The notes: generated by a model from the sequence alone, not told the origin. DNA of 64,000 nt from Eutrigla gurnardus (GCA_963514095.1 OY741264.1:36258869-36322868), one strand, 5' to 3'; positions 11,046-22,790 are shown, numbered from the stretch's first letter. Numbers and translations: made by a program.

Positions 11046-11229
11046 CAGACCCAGGAGACAACATCTGGTTCCTGGCTGAGACTCTTTAGAGACACAGATT
11101 CTCATCTTTGAATTGACTCTGGATGGATTGTCTTTGTCTTCTGACACCATGTAGGGAGTTGATTTGATGATTTTATGTGTATACGTGCATATTTTTATCT
11201 GATCTGTTTATTTGATTCCTTTTATCTTT

Positions 11230-11335
11230 CTATTCTGTACTTTTTATTGTGTTTTATCTTGTGCAGCACTTTGGAAAACCTTGTGTTTGTTAAAATGGGA
11301 TCTAAATAAAGTGGATTGGAATGGATTGGATATGT
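11230..11335 (+). mobile_element. L2-like LINE/SINE 3' tail
   Basis: The GCAGCACTTTGG ... CTAAATAAAG sequence followed by short ATTGG repeats has the form of an L2-type LINE 3' end and its microsatellite tail. Only about 100 bp is present. Confidence 0.55.
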
Positions 11336-11389
11336 AATCACAGCGTGTGAAAAATGAGCTTCACGTTCGGTGTGAACACGACTTCAGAG

Positions 11390-11922
11390 CTAAAGACGAC
11401 GCAGAGACACTGATGATCCAGACCTGAATCCAAACCCAGGATAAAGAGGTTCAGTGAATGTGGTGTTGATGGTGTGGAGGTGGATCAGTTTGTCAGAGGA
11501 GACTTTGTAGAAGGTCAGAGTGCCAGCAGGACAGTCCAAGTACACTGCTACCACACCAGAGGGGGAGGAGGAGGAGATGTCTGTTTGTTCCTTGTTGTGA
11601 CAGACAGAGTAACGACCAAAGTATTCACCATCATCACAAAACAGACTCCAGGACTGATCATTCTCTCCAAACTCAGAGTCGTTTCCTCTCCTCTTGATTC
11701 CTCTGTAACTCACTGATATATAAACATCTCCTCTCCACTGGACCTCCCAGTAACAGCGACCAGTCAGACCGTCTCTACGCAGCAGCTGAGGCTCTGAGAC
11801 AAATCTGTCTGGATGATCTGGATATGACTGGTCGTCGTCCACATATGTCACCTTCCTGTTGTTGTCGTCCAGTTTGAGTTTTCTGCTGACTGTGTTTGTG
11901 TCCAGTTCCAGTTCACAGACAT
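11390..11922 (-). CDS. NLRC3-like gene: terminal PRY-SPRY (B30.2) exon
   Basis: This exon encodes the C-terminal B30.2 domain, a ligand-binding module common at the end of fish NLR-C proteins. Its acceptor is the CAG at 11923-11925 (CTCTCCATCAG on the minus strand) and it starts in phase 1, so T|AT joins the 47-bp exon upstream. PRY begins CELELDTNTVSRKLKL; SPRY has GRCYWEVQW, DQSWSLFC and VYLDCPAGTLTFY; the stop is at 11390-11392 after VSLRRL. The 177 codons are intact. An AATAAA on the minus strand at 11207-11212 may serve as polyadenylation signal. Confidence 0.9.
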
Positions 11923-12179
11923 CTGATGGAGAGAACAAACACAATGCAGCTAAAGGTTCATCTCTGTCTCCCACTAAACTACGTCCCCATACAACTCATC
12001 TCCACTCTCTATTACGTTTCCATGGAAACAACGTGTTTTCTGGACCCAACGGTCAACGTTTGAAACCGTCTGAAAAAACCTTAACGAACAAAACAACAAC
12101 GCTACAAAACGACATCGTTGGTAGTAAAAATATCACAGTTGGGCCTAAAATGAGTAAAGATTGAAACCAGACCAAACTG

Positions 12180-12330
12180 TGGTCTGGTCTGTGGACTAAT
12201 GTGAGCTACTATGGTAGAGCTCTGGGGGACCACAGACCCAGGAGACAACATCTGGGTCCTCCATTTAGGATTCAGGGACGTCAGGACGACAGGAGGACCA
12301 TCTCAACGCTGAGACGCTTTAGAGACACAG
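12180..12330. repeat. Diverged relic of the 71-bp satellite and its flank
   Basis: The CTGGACTAATGTGAGCTACTA ending and CTCTGGGGGACCACAG reappear here once, followed by GACCCAGGAGACAACATCTGG and TTTAGAGACACAGA. The same flank follows the satellite at 11041-11095. The two loci are therefore related by an old duplication on either side of the B30.2 exon. Confidence 0.75.
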
Positions 12331-12619
12331 AGTCTCAGGAACTTCTCTCTTCACTTCAAATATTTAAACTCACACAAACACCACAACAACGGGAATGTTG
12401 GGTATTCGCCTCCGTTGCCGTCCGGCAGGAATTGGCGTCCGTTTGCGTCTCTGCGTTGACTTTGTGTGGAATTGAAGGTGAAAATGTGGCGTTTGGTGTG
12501 AACACAACACGACATCTTTACAGCCACGAAGAAACAAACGCTACGTCCTGATTAGAATCGGATTTCAGTCATGAACACGTTCAAATCTGGAGCAGCTGAG
12601 TTACTGAAGACATACTCAC

Positions 12620-12666
12620 ACTTCATCAGACCAGGTCTCAGTCTCTGCTGTCCCCCATGGTCCACC
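12620..12666 (-). CDS. NLRC3-like gene: 47-bp linker exon
   Basis: The exon lies between an acceptor (TCTTCCTGCAG) and a GTGAGT donor and reads VDHGGQQRLRPGLMK. This is the short linker typical between the LRRs and B30.2 of fish NLR-C proteins. It starts in phase 2 (AG|G from the LRR exon) and ends in phase 1 (T|AT into the B30.2 exon), so both junctions restore codons. Confidence 0.9.
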
Positions 12667-12739
12667 CTGCAGGAAGACATGCAAACACCAGTAAACATGA
12701 AGCCCAGCTCCTCAGTCAGAGACTGTTGTCCATCTGTCC

Positions 12740-15167
12740 TCACCTGAGAGTCCAGTCTGATGTCTGTCCATCTGTCCTCACCTGAGAGTCCAGTCTGATG
12801 TCTGTCCATCTGTCCTCACCTGAGAGTACAGTCTGATGTCTGTCCATCTGTCCTCACCTGAGAGTCCAGTCTGATGTCTGTCCATCTGTCCTCACCTGAG
12901 AGTCCATCTGTCCTCATCTGAGAGTGTCCAGTCTGATGTCTGTCCATCTGTCCTCACCTGAGTGTCCAGTCTGATGTCTGTCCATCTGTCCTCACCTGAG
13001 AGTCCCGTCTGATGTCTGTCCACCTGTCCTCACCTGAGAGTCCAGTCTGATGTCAGTCCACCTGTCCTCACCTGAGAGTCCAGTCTGATGTCTGTCCACC
13101 TGTCCTCACCTGAGAGTCCAGTCTGATGTCTGTCCACCTGTCCTCACCTGAGAGTCCAGTCTGATGTCTGTCCATCTGTCCTCACCTGAGAGTCCATCTG
13201 TCCTCATCTGAGAGTGTCCAGTCTGATGTCTGTCCATCTGTCCTCACCTGAGTGTCCAGTCTGATGTCTGTCCATCTGTCCTGACCTGAGAGTCCCGTCT
13301 GATGTCTGTCCACCTGTCCTCACCTGAGAGTCCAGTCTGATGTCTGTCCACCTGTCCTCACCTGAGAGTCCAGTCTGATGTCTGTCCATCTGTCCTCACC
13401 TGAGAGTCCAGTCTGATGTCTGTCCATCTGTCCTCACCTGAGAGTCCAGTCTGATGTCTGTCCATCTGTCCTCACCTGAGAGTCCAGTCTGATTTCTGTC
13501 CATCTGTCCTCACCTGAGAGTCCAGTCTGATGTCTGTCCATCTGTCCTCACCTGAGAGTCCAGTCTGATGTCTGTCCATCTGTCCTCACCTGAGAGTACA
13601 GTCTGATGTCTGTCCATCTGTCCTCACCTGAGAGTCCAGTCTGATGTCTGTCCATCTGTCCTCACCTGAGAGTCCATCTGTCCTCATCTGAGAGTGTCCA
13701 GTCTGATGTCTGTCCATCTGTCCTCACCTGAGTGTCCAGTCTGATGTCTGTCCATCTGTCCTCACCTGAGAGTCCCGTCTGATGTCTGTCCACCTGTCCT
13801 CACCTGAGAGTCCAGTCTGATGTCTGTCCATCTGTCCTCACCTTAGAGTGTCTAGTCTGATGTCTGTCCATCTGTCCTCACCTGAGAGTCCAGTCTGATG
13901 TCTGTCCACCTGTCCTGAACCTGAGAGTCCAGTCTGATGTCTGTCCATCTGTCCTCACCTGAGTGTCCAGTCTGATGTCTGTCCATCTGTCCTCACCTGA
14001 GAGTCCAATCTGATGTCTGTCCATCTGTCCTCACCTGAGAGACCAGTCTAATGTCTGTCCACCTGTCCTCACCTGAGAGAGTCCAGTCTGATGTCTGTCC
14101 ATCTATCCTCACCTGAGAGTGTCCAGTCTGATGTCTGTCCATCTGTCCTCACCTGAGAGTCCAGTCTGATGTCTGTCCACCTGTCCTCACCTGAGTGTCC
14201 AGTCTGATGTCTGTCCATCTGTCCTCACCTGAGAGTCCAGTCTGATGTCTGTCCATCTGTCCTCACCTTAGAGTGTCTAGTCTGATGTCTGTCCATCTGT
14301 CCTCACCTGAGAGTCCAGTCTGATGTCTGTCCACCTGTCCTGAACCTGAGAGTCCAGTCTGATGTCTGTCCATCTGTCCTCACCTGAGTGTCCAGTCTGA
14401 TGTCTGTCCATCTGTCCTCACCTGAGAGTCCAATCTGATGTCTGTCCATCTGTCCTCACCTGAGAGTGTCCAGTCTGATGTCTGTCCATCTGTCCTCACC
14501 TGAGAGTGTCCAGTCTGATGTCTGTCCATCTGTCCTCACCTGAGAGTCCATCTGTCCTCATCTGAGAGTGTCCAGTCTGATGTCTGTCCATCTGTCCTCA
14601 CCTGAGAGTGTCCAGTCTGATGTCTGTCCATCTGTCCTCACCTGAGAGAGTCCAGTCTGATGTCTGTCCACCTGTCCTCGCCTGGGAGTCCAGTCTGATG
14701 TCTGTCCACCTGTCCTCACCTGGGAGTCCAGTCTGATGTCTGTCCATCTGTCCTCACCTGAGAGTCCAGTCTGATGTCTGTCCATCTGTCCTCACCTGAG
14801 AGTGTCCAGTCTGATGTCTGTCCTCACCTGAGAGTGTCCAGTCTGATGTCTGTCCATCTGTCCTCACCTGAGAGTGTCCAGTCTGATGTCTGTCCATCTG
14901 TCCTCACCTGAGAGTGTCCAGTCTGATGTCTGTCCATCTGTCCTCACCTGAGAGTCCAGTCTGATGTCTGTCCACCTGTCCTCACCTTAGTGTCCATCTG
15001 TCCTCACCTGAGAGAGTCCAGTCTGATGTCTGTCCATCTGTCCTCACCTGAGAGTGTCCAGTCTGATGTCTGTCCATCTGTCCTCACCTGAGAGTGTCCA
15101 GTCTGATGTCTGTCCATCTGTCCTCACCTGAGAGAGTCCAGTCTGATGTCTGTCCATCTGTCCTCAC
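12740..15167 (-). repeat. 38-bp minisatellite of copied splice donors in an NLR intron
   Basis: About 60 head-to-tail units of 38 bp. Read in the gene's direction, each unit contains ACTGGACTCTCAG|GTGAGGAC, matching the end of the adjacent LRR exon and the start of this intron. Indels of 2-10 bp, mostly in the CTCTC run, break the periodicity. The first unit follows directly after the true donor at 15167. Most units keep a consensus CAG|GTGAGG donor. Confidence 0.92.
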
Positions 15168-15341
15168 CTGAGAGAGTCCAGTCTCCAGTGTGGACCCTCC
15201 AGTCCAGCAGACAGCAGCTTGACTCCTGAGTCTCCTGGATGATTGTAGCTCAGGTCCAGCTGTCTCAGATAGGAGGGGTTGGAGTCCAGAGCTGAGGCCA
15301 GAGAAGAACAGCCGTCCTCTGTGATGAGACAACCTGACAGA
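15168..15341 (-). CDS. NLRC3-like gene: LRR exon 3
   Basis: A 174-bp exon with acceptor CTTCAG and donor CAG|GTGAGG. It encodes one ribonuclease-inhibitor-type repeat pair: LSGCLITEDGCSSLASAL, then LRQLDLSYNHPGDSGVKLL and GLEGPHWRLDSLR. It begins and ends in phase 2, like the two other LRR exons, so exons can be added or lost without a frameshift. It is more diverged from LRR exons 1 and 2 than they are from each other. Confidence 0.92.
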
Positions 15342-15767
15342 CTGAAGACACACACACTTCTGTCACTTCTGGGGACTTTTAAACTGAGAAAAAGTCATCA
15401 TTCTCTGTTGTTGTGTTGATGTTGTACTGGGTGGGATAAGCGTGGCTGAGTGATGGACAGAGACGGATAGAGGAGGACGAGAAGTCAAGAAACAACAGTA
15501 GAACCAGTCTATGTGGTCTGTCTTCAGACCTGGTGTCCCAACAAAGATCTGGCTACTGATTTAAACCAACTAGCAAAGAAAACTGTAATTCAATAACATC
15601 TCAACTCTGTTTGTTGTCAGTTTTCATATTGAACTGGAGGAATTAAGTAACATTATTAATTAAATAACAAGTATTCTGAGAATAAAGTCAAATACAAAAC
15701 TTGGAGTCTCAGAACATATCAGACATTCATGTGTTCAACTGCTCTTTTAGAGCCGCCATGTGAACTT

Positions 15768-16075
15768 TAGCAAAAGTGTCTTTTCAGGAATAAGAGCAAA
15801 GAAGTGAATATTTGGTGCATGTAAACGGATCATTGGAAGCTTCATAGGTAAACTTCTCAAAGTCCTTGAGTCTGACCTGAGAGTTTCCAGTCCACAGTGT
15901 GGACTCTTCAGACCAGCAGACAGCAGCTCCAGTCCTGAATCCTGCAGGTCGTTGTTACTCAGGTCCAGGTCTCTTAGACTGGAGGACTGGGAGCTGAGAA
16001 CTGAGGACAGACCTTCACAGCTTCTCTCTGAGAGGTTACAGCCACTGAGTCTGAAGAGGAATCAGAAATGTGTGA
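15768..16075 (-). repeat. Segmental duplication copy A (LRR exon and flanks)
   Basis: About 300 bp starting AGCAAAAGTGTCTTTTCAGG, including LRR exon 2 and both splice sites, recurs at 16882-17188 with few differences. This is a recent duplication of an exon with its intron flanks. Confidence 0.9.
15877..16050 (-). CDS. NLRC3-like gene: LRR exon 2
   Basis: A 174-bp exon with acceptor CTTCAG and donor CAG|GTCAGA. It encodes LSGCNLSERSCEGLSSVL, LRDLDLSNNDLQDSGLELL and GLKSPHCGLETLR, the standard fish NLR-C leucine-rich repeat unit. Phases are 2 and 2. It is nearly identical to LRR exon 1 (copy at 16992), from which it differs at only a few bases. Confidence 0.92.
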
Positions 16076-16881
16076 TGAAACTAGAACAAACAACTGTTCG
16101 TCTCCTTGGAATTAACAATGAAAACTCCTCAGCAAGATCGAAAACAGGCTTTACAAAGACTTACCTTGTGTTTGTATTGCAGTCCTTCACAAGACCAACA
16201 AGAACATTTCATTCATTGACCTTTAAACTTAACCAGCAAGGATTTTATCAATGAGAAAAAAACTCATCCTAAAACCAGAAATAAATGTAAAATGTGGTAG
16301 AAAAGAATTCAATGTAACTTCTGTGGACACTGTTCCAACACTAACTTCACGTGTTCAAACATGATGAGAAAACTCTTTGTATTCCTTGAAAATCATTGAT
16401 TCTTTTCATGTTTTACTAGATAGAATCTTATCATTCCAAGCAGAAAGTGAGTTCTTCTGCTGCGTTCACACCAAACCTGAAGTGATGTTTGAGTTTGACT
16501 GCAGGATGAATTGGTTTTATTTGTGGGATCATTTGTGTTTAGTCACGACACTCATGCTAGACACACCAGCGAGGAGGCGGGGCTTATCTCCATGTAGAAA
16601 CAACCAGGGTTCCTCCATCACGGATGAAATAACCACTATTGCTGCTTTGTACATGTTGTGAAGTCCCAGATACACCAGGAAACCAAACGCCGTCCTGTCT
16701 GAGTTCATAGCCTCATGACGACAACAGCATTTAGAAACGCCAGCTGGATTTGTAAAACTATTCAAAGTTAGAACGGCAGGGGAAAGACAAACAAGACGTT
16801 TGGTTTCTTTAGTGATTTTGTTCTTCTGCTGTTAGATCGTTACCAGCAGAAACGGGTTTCATCAGCCATGGAAACAGATTA

Positions 16882-17188
16882 GTAGCAAAAGTGTCTTTTC
16901 AGGAATAAGAGCAAAGAAGTGAATATTTGGTGCATGGAAACGGATCATTGGAAGCTTCATAGGTAAACTTCTCAAAGTCCTTGAGTCTGACCTGAGAGTT
17001 TCCAGTCCACAGTGTGGACTCTTCAGACCAGCAGACAGCAGCTCCAGTCCTGAATCCTGCAGGTCGTTGATACTCAGGTCCAGGTCTCTTAGACTGGAGG
17101 ACTGGGAGCTGAGAACTGAGGACAGACCTTCCCAGCTTCTCTCTGAGAGGTTACAGCCACTGAGTCTGAAGAGGAATCAGAAATGTAG
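16882..17188 (-). repeat. Segmental duplication copy B (LRR exon and flanks)
   Basis: Second copy of the roughly 300-bp block described at 15768-16075. Similarity ends shortly past the acceptor side near 17188. Confidence 0.9.
16992..17165 (-). CDS. NLRC3-like gene: LRR exon 1
   Basis: A 174-bp exon directly downstream of the NACHT exon in the transcript. The NACHT exon ends CT| and this one starts A|CTC, restoring a leucine codon. It reads LSGCNLSERSWEGLSSVL and LRDLDLSINDLQDSG. The usual CEGL cysteine is W, and the LxLSxN asparagine position before ND is I; both differ from exon 2. Donor CAG|GTCAGA. Confidence 0.92.
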
Positions 17189-17748
17189 AATAAAAAACAG
17201 AACAAGTCTGGCTTACTTCGGTGCTAATCCCCTTCACTTTAATTATCAGACGGCTGACGGCAAGACACGGAATGTTAGCTTGTGTCTGGTTGTAGCATTT
17301 ATTCACCGACAAACATGCGGTACCCACAATACACTGCTGCACACTGTACCACGCTGTAATCTAACCGATGACTTCATACTCACCGTCTCACTCTCTCTCT
17401 CTTTATACTTCAACGTACAGAGAGCCAACAGTGTGAATGCATTAAAAAGATGAATGTGTTAAATCCACAAATGAATCATCCCGCGTTAACACGTTCATTT
17501 TGATGCCCAAATATTTAAACATCAAACTGCAGAGAAAAGAGTTGGGTTTCCTTTAGTGATTTGTTCTTTTGCTGGAAGTCGTGAGCAGCAGAAACTGTTT
17601 CATCAGCCATGGAAACAGATTAGAAGAGGTGGGTGGCCAGACGCCCAGGGGTCCGTGAGCTTGGGAGTAAGGCCGGCCGCGGGGGCACTTAGTCCAAACA
17701 TGACAACGTCCAGACGGGAACACCGGACATCTACTGCATAACCATCAC

Positions 17749-17839
<91 letters not shown>

Positions 17840-17866
17840 CATCCATCCATCCATCCATCCATCCAC
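17749..17866. repeat. (ATCT)n followed by (ATCC)n microsatellite
   Basis: About 22 ATCT units followed by about 7 ATCC units. It lies in the intron between the NACHT exon and LRR exon 1. The remaining intron (17190-18300) shows no gene. Confidence 0.97.
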
Positions 17867-18300
17867 CACTATCCTGTATTCATGACGACTGAAGAGAATG
17901 TTTTGAACACAGAATGTTTGCAACGACTAAATTGACCCAATTTGAGGATTATTAGTGTTTCTTGTGGCTTAATTAGCCTTAATTAATGTTATTTTGTAAG
18001 GATTTTGTGGTTTAATTGAAGGGGTATTGTTTGGTAATATCTGAATTTGCACATTGATATTTTATATTTTTGTCTATTTTACGTTCAGGTTCTGATTATT
18101 GAAACAGTAAATCAGCAAGTACTCAGTACTTGAATAGTTTTTTCACTAAATACTTTTTTCCTCAAGTAACTATTTGGATGACTACTATTTATTATTTACT
18201 TTTTGCTGTTTGGAAAACCGATCAAATCATTCAGAATGCAGATAGAACCTTGTAATTCCATGGTGGTTCGTTGTATTTTGAATATAAAAACTATATTTAC

Positions 18301-20104
18301 AGAGCTTTGCTGGAGGCTTGGACCACCGGCAGCAGCCTCAGAAGAGCCTCCTCTGAAGCAGAGTATTTCTTCAGGTCAAACACGTCCAGACGTTTTTCTG
18401 ACGACAGTAAGATGAAGACCAGAGCTGACCAAAGAGAAGGAGGCAGTTTATAGGAGGAGAGAAGTCCTGAAGTCATGAACTGTTGGATCTCCTCCACCAG
18501 AGAACGATCATTCAGTTCATTCAGACAGTGGAACAGGTTGATGCTTCTCTCTGGAGACAGATCCTCATTAAGCTTCTCCTTGATGTACCTGACTGTTCCC
18601 TGATTGGTCTGTGAGCTACTTCCTGTTTGTGTCAGCACACCTCGTAGGTGTTTCTGATTGGTCTCTAGTGACAGACCCAGAAGGAAGCGGAGGAACAGGT
18701 CCAGGTGTCCGTTTGGACTCTGTAAGGCCTTGTCCACAGCTCTCTGGTGCAGATGTGTTAGTTCAGGTTCGTCTCTGGTGACTTCAGACGCCCCGGAGGT
18801 TGTTGGTTCTTCTGCCATCAGATTGACACCAGACTTGATGAAGGTCAGATGGACATGAAGAGCAGCCAGAAACTCCTGAACACTCAGATGGACGAAGCAG
18901 AACACCTGGTCCTGGTACAGTCCCCTCTCCTCTCTGAAGACCTGTGTGAACACTCCTGAGTACACTGAGGCTGCTTTGATATCGATGCCACACTCTGTCA
19001 GGTCTGGTTCATAGAAGATCAGGTTTCCTTTCTGCAGCTGCTCAAAAGCCAGTTTTCCCAGAGACTCAATCATCTTCCCGGTCTCTGGACTCCAGTGTGG
19101 ATCCGTCTCAGCTCCTCCATCATACTTGACGTTCTTCAGTTTGGACTGAACCACCAGGAAGTGGATGTACATGTCGGTCAGGGTCTTGGGCAGCTCCCCT
19201 CCCTCCCTGGTCTTCAACACGTCCTCCAGAACTGTAGCAGTGATCCAGCAGAAGACCGGGATGTGGCACATGATGTGGAGGCTCCGTGAGGTCTTGATGT
19301 GGGCCATGATCCTGTTGGCCTGCTTCTCATCTCTGAACCTCTTCCTGAAGTAGTCCTCCTTCTGTGGGTCAGTGAACCCTCTGACCTCTGTCACCATGTC
19401 AACACACCCAGGAGGGATCTGATTGGCTGCTGCAGGTCTTGTGGTGATCCAGAGGCGAGCAGAGGGAAGCAGTTCCCCCCTGATGAGGTTTGTCAGCAGG
19501 ACTTGGACTGAGGTGGACTCTGTAACATCAGTCAGGATCTCGTTGTTGTGGAAGTCCAGAGGAAGTCGACACTCGTCCAGACCGTCAAAGATGAACACAA
19601 CCTGGAACCCTTCAAACCTGCAGATTCCTGCTTCTTTGGTTCCAGGGAAGAAGTGATGAAGGAGTTCCACCAAGCTGAACTTCTTCTCTTTCAGCAGGTT
19701 CAGCTCTCTGAAAGTGAATGGAAACGTGAACAGTATGTCCTGGTTGGCTTTGTCTTCAGCCCAGTCCAGAGTGAACTTCTGTGTTAACACTGTTTTCCCG
19801 ATGCCAGCCACTCCCTTTGTCATCACTGTTCTGATTGGTTCATCCCTTCCAGGTGAGCCTTTAAAGATGTCTTCTTGTCTGATGGTTGTTTCTGGTCTGT
19901 CTGGTTTCCTGGATGCCGTTTCAATCTGTCTGACCTCATGTTGGTCATTGACCTCTGCAGTCCCTCCCTCTGTGACGTGGAGCTCCGTGTAGACCTGATT
20001 CAGGAGGGTTGGGTTTCCGGCTTTAGTGATGCCCTCAAACAAACACTGGAACTTCTTCTTGAGGTTAGACTTGAGTTTACGTTGGTACACTGCACCAGCG
20101 GTTC
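18301..20104 (-). CDS. NLRC3-like gene: FISNA-NACHT exon
   Basis: The ATPase exon of a fish NLR, an intracellular immune receptor. It is 1804 bp and starts after the TTTATCCAG acceptor (20105-20113). FISNA covers about the first 80 residues (FQCLFEG, YTELHVTEGG, EVNDQHEVRQIE). NACHT follows with Walker A GVAGIGKT (93-100, counted from MYQRKL), Walker B FIFDGLDE (167-173), a sensor-like LWITTRPAA, and the downstream helical block with FCFVHLSVQEFLAALHV. It ends ...SKAL with the donor CTCT|GTAAAT in phase 2, fitting the LRR exons. There is no internal stop or frameshift. Without the splice a stop follows at 18297. Catalytic motifs look intact, so nucleotide binding is plausible. Confidence 0.95.
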
Positions 20105-20363
20105 CTGGATAAACAACAAAGGAACCCAGTTAGTGGATCCTACAGACCCTTTTACAGTCTATGAACAAGCCATGTATTAGAGCCATGTATCCCTGTAGTC
20201 CTCAGTATGAGTGACTTATTTAATGATTAAATCAGAACTATTGGAGACAATATCAATCAGGTGCAACATGAAATAAATAAAAGACTTTTACAAGACAAAC
20301 AGAACTGAAGGATATAACCCTTTGAAATGCAGCTGCAAAGCTCCACGAGTCAGTCACTACAAC

Positions 20364-21989
20364 CAGTGGTGGCCTTAGGCTTTAGGGGCCCGTTTCAATA
20401 CTATGTATGAGGCCCTATCCCATGAAACATTTAATTACCCATATGTTTGCACCCATGCGTCTCTGATGCATTGAAACCTGAAAGGATGCAGCGGCCGCTA
20501 CTTTCAAATTAAAAGCCCCCGCTAAGAACCCAGTTCTAAACTCCGATAGGGTGCAATGTAACGCTCTTATTTTGAAGACACATTCGTTGTCTACATCGTT
20601 TCCTCCGCCGCAACAACTTCACTTGCAGAAGGATGCCAGAGAATTCACAGAGACGCTGGAGAAGTTTGTGATATTTTCATCCCGGATTTTTGAGATGAAG
20701 GAATTAAACACCTGTCCCAAATAAACGCCTCGTCTGTGAAGTGATTGAAACAAATGATTATTTGGTATTTTACGGTATGATAACTCCCGGCCCGGGGAGA
20801 GAGACACGCATCACAGTGCTCAGCTGCAGACACAGCAGAGAGGTGAGGAGACGCGACGCATCATGACTGACAGGCATCAAGGCCACTCAGCGTTACCTGA
20901 CCGCCCCGCCCCCAGATACTTCATTCACAAAAACAGGGCCTGTGGAAATGCAGGGAGGAGTCTCATACATTCACTTGCTCACCTGTCTTGCCAAATGCAT
21001 TGCTTGTCTTTTTGTTGTTGAACAGATTGCAAAGTGGCACTTTTATTGTCTCTGTTTTTGAACTTGATACAAGTTATGACACAGCTGCACTTTTATTGTC
21101 TCTGTTTTTGACCTTGCTGTTATTTCACGTTATTGCGTTAGAGTTTAGATCCAGCATGATGTTACTTGATAATCCGGAGGCGCGGAGCGAGCGGGCGTCG
21201 GTCGGACAGTCTGATAACTGCACAGGTCCTTCACTCAACTAAATACAGAGAAATGTCCCACACAGTAACATTACAGAACCAAACAACAGTAACGTAGTAA
21301 CTCTAACTGTCTTTGACAACTTATATGAGGAAAAAAAATACCACAGCTGTACGTGGAGAAGCGTCCGTCCTCCCGCCTGTCCTGCCGACTCTTCCTCACA
21401 TTTCTGCCTGAAAAACAGCGTCTGTCACCGGCAAAAAACCTTAACTCACCGAGTGTTTGTGATGGAAATGTATTTTCACCACAAACACAAACACCCCGCT
21501 GAGTTCAAATCGACGGTTGTGGTGATCTGTTTTAAATAAATGTATTTATTGATTTTATTTTAAATAAATCACTGCGACTGTCAGCCCTCCCGACTTCAGG
21601 GAACTTTCCCCCAGCCTCCTTCCCGAGTGACAGAGTCAGACAGCGACCTGATGCCCATTATGGAATTATGTAGGCTACTTTAGCGAGAAAAACCTAACTT
21701 TGTCACTTTCCAGGATGTTTGACGCCAACGTCATCATCATGACGTGTACCATCGCGCCTCATTAGGAGCCTCACTTTCTGTGGGAATCACAGGTGATCGG
21801 CGGAGATGCTTCGCTCTGTGTGAATCACCATCTGTGGAGAATTGCCGAACCACCGCTCCTGAGATAATGCAGAGACGCTGTTTAAAAAGGGCTAGCCTAC
21901 AGTTTCACCACAAGTTTCATTTATTCACTCTTTTTGTTTCTTTTGATCGGCCATCCCATCATGTTTGGGGGCCCCCCAGGCCGCCTATG
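20364..21989. mobile_element. hAT element, non-autonomous, 1626 bp
   Basis: The 8-bp sequence ACTACAAC occurs on both sides (20356-20363 and 21990-21997). The termini read CAGTGGTGGC and, reverse-complemented at the right end, CATAGGCGGC, so they are imperfect inverted repeats. The 8-bp target duplication and CA-initial ends fit hAT. No transposase coding sequence was recognised. It lies in the NLR intron before the NACHT exon. Confidence 0.75.
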
Positions 21990-22347
21990 ACTACAACACA
22001 TCACAATACAGCATCATAGAAAGAGACGGTATGATGACGTGTTGAAAATAGTACCGTTGGGTTTTCTAAATATCCTGGTAGACCGTAACCTAACCATTTA
22101 GTTCCTACGAGCTGAAAGTCACCAGTTAACACGGTCACTGGGTGAAGTGAAACACCTGTTTCTCTGAAACGGTCGTGATCCTGTCTGAACTCTGTAGAAC
22201 TTGAGTGTTGGAATATCGATTCTGACATCCGAACATTAACAAACATTGAAGTTGTGTGCAGCCTATTAAGAGTTTGGAAATATGAAGTTCTTCATATTGA
22301 ATCCTTCTCTTCTTTCCACCATGTTAAATCTGTTAAAATCCTCTTAC

Positions 22348-22567
22348 CCATCAGCACACAGGCAGCCAGCTCCTCCTGCTTCATTCTCCTCAGGAAGTCC
22401 ACTGTGATCTTCTGAAACGCCTCTCTGCTCCTCCTCTGCTCTTCATCCTCACCGTCCAACAACTCCTCTTCCTCACTCTCCAAGCATTCTGGGTAATCTG
22501 GACTCAGGACCTTCTGGATCTTCTTCAGCTCGTTCTTCACAAAAGTGCAGATGTTCTCCTCCAGCAG
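22348..22567 (-). CDS. NLRC3-like gene: exon before FISNA
   Basis: A 220-bp exon reading LLEENICTFVKNELKKIQKV, then an acidic stretch (CLESEEEELLDGEDEEQRR) and REAFQKITVDFLRRMKQEELA. This helical segment precedes FISNA in many fish NLR-C proteins. Acceptor TTCTGTTCCAG; donor ATGG|GTAAGAG. It starts in phase 0 and ends in phase 1, and G|GA joins the NACHT exon as GTAGAVYQRKL. Confidence 0.9.
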
Positions 22568-22723
22568 CTGGAACAGAAGGATAAACTGAACATGAACTCT
22601 AAAGAACCCAACATGGGGTTCATGTGTGGGTCTGAGCAGCATGGAGACCACTAGAACCAGTTCAGCATTGAATCTGTAGTGGATGTGGTTCATAGTGAAA
22701 GGTGAGCTTGTACATGTACTCAC

Positions 22724-22790
22724 CATAAATATGGAGTCCAGGTGTGTTTGATGCTGCCGGGTAAACGGAACCTCTGAGATCTGCTGAACT
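22724..22790 (-). CDS. NLRC3-like gene: 67-bp exon
   Basis: A short exon between the TTTTCTCCACAG acceptor and the ATG|GTGAGT donor, reading VQQISEVPFTRQHQTHLDS then IFM. QHQTHLDSIFM is a hallmark linker in fish NLR-C proteins. Its first base completes the AG|A codon left by the upstream N-terminal exons, and it ends in phase 0. Confidence 0.9.

Noticed and set aside
12740..15167. CRISPR-like array
   Set aside because: Units are contiguous copies of 38 bp with no unique spacers, lie in a fish gene intron, and have no cas genes nearby.
18658..20180. Plus-strand open frames of 60-100 codons
   Set aside because: They are shadows antisense to the well-supported FISNA-NACHT exon.
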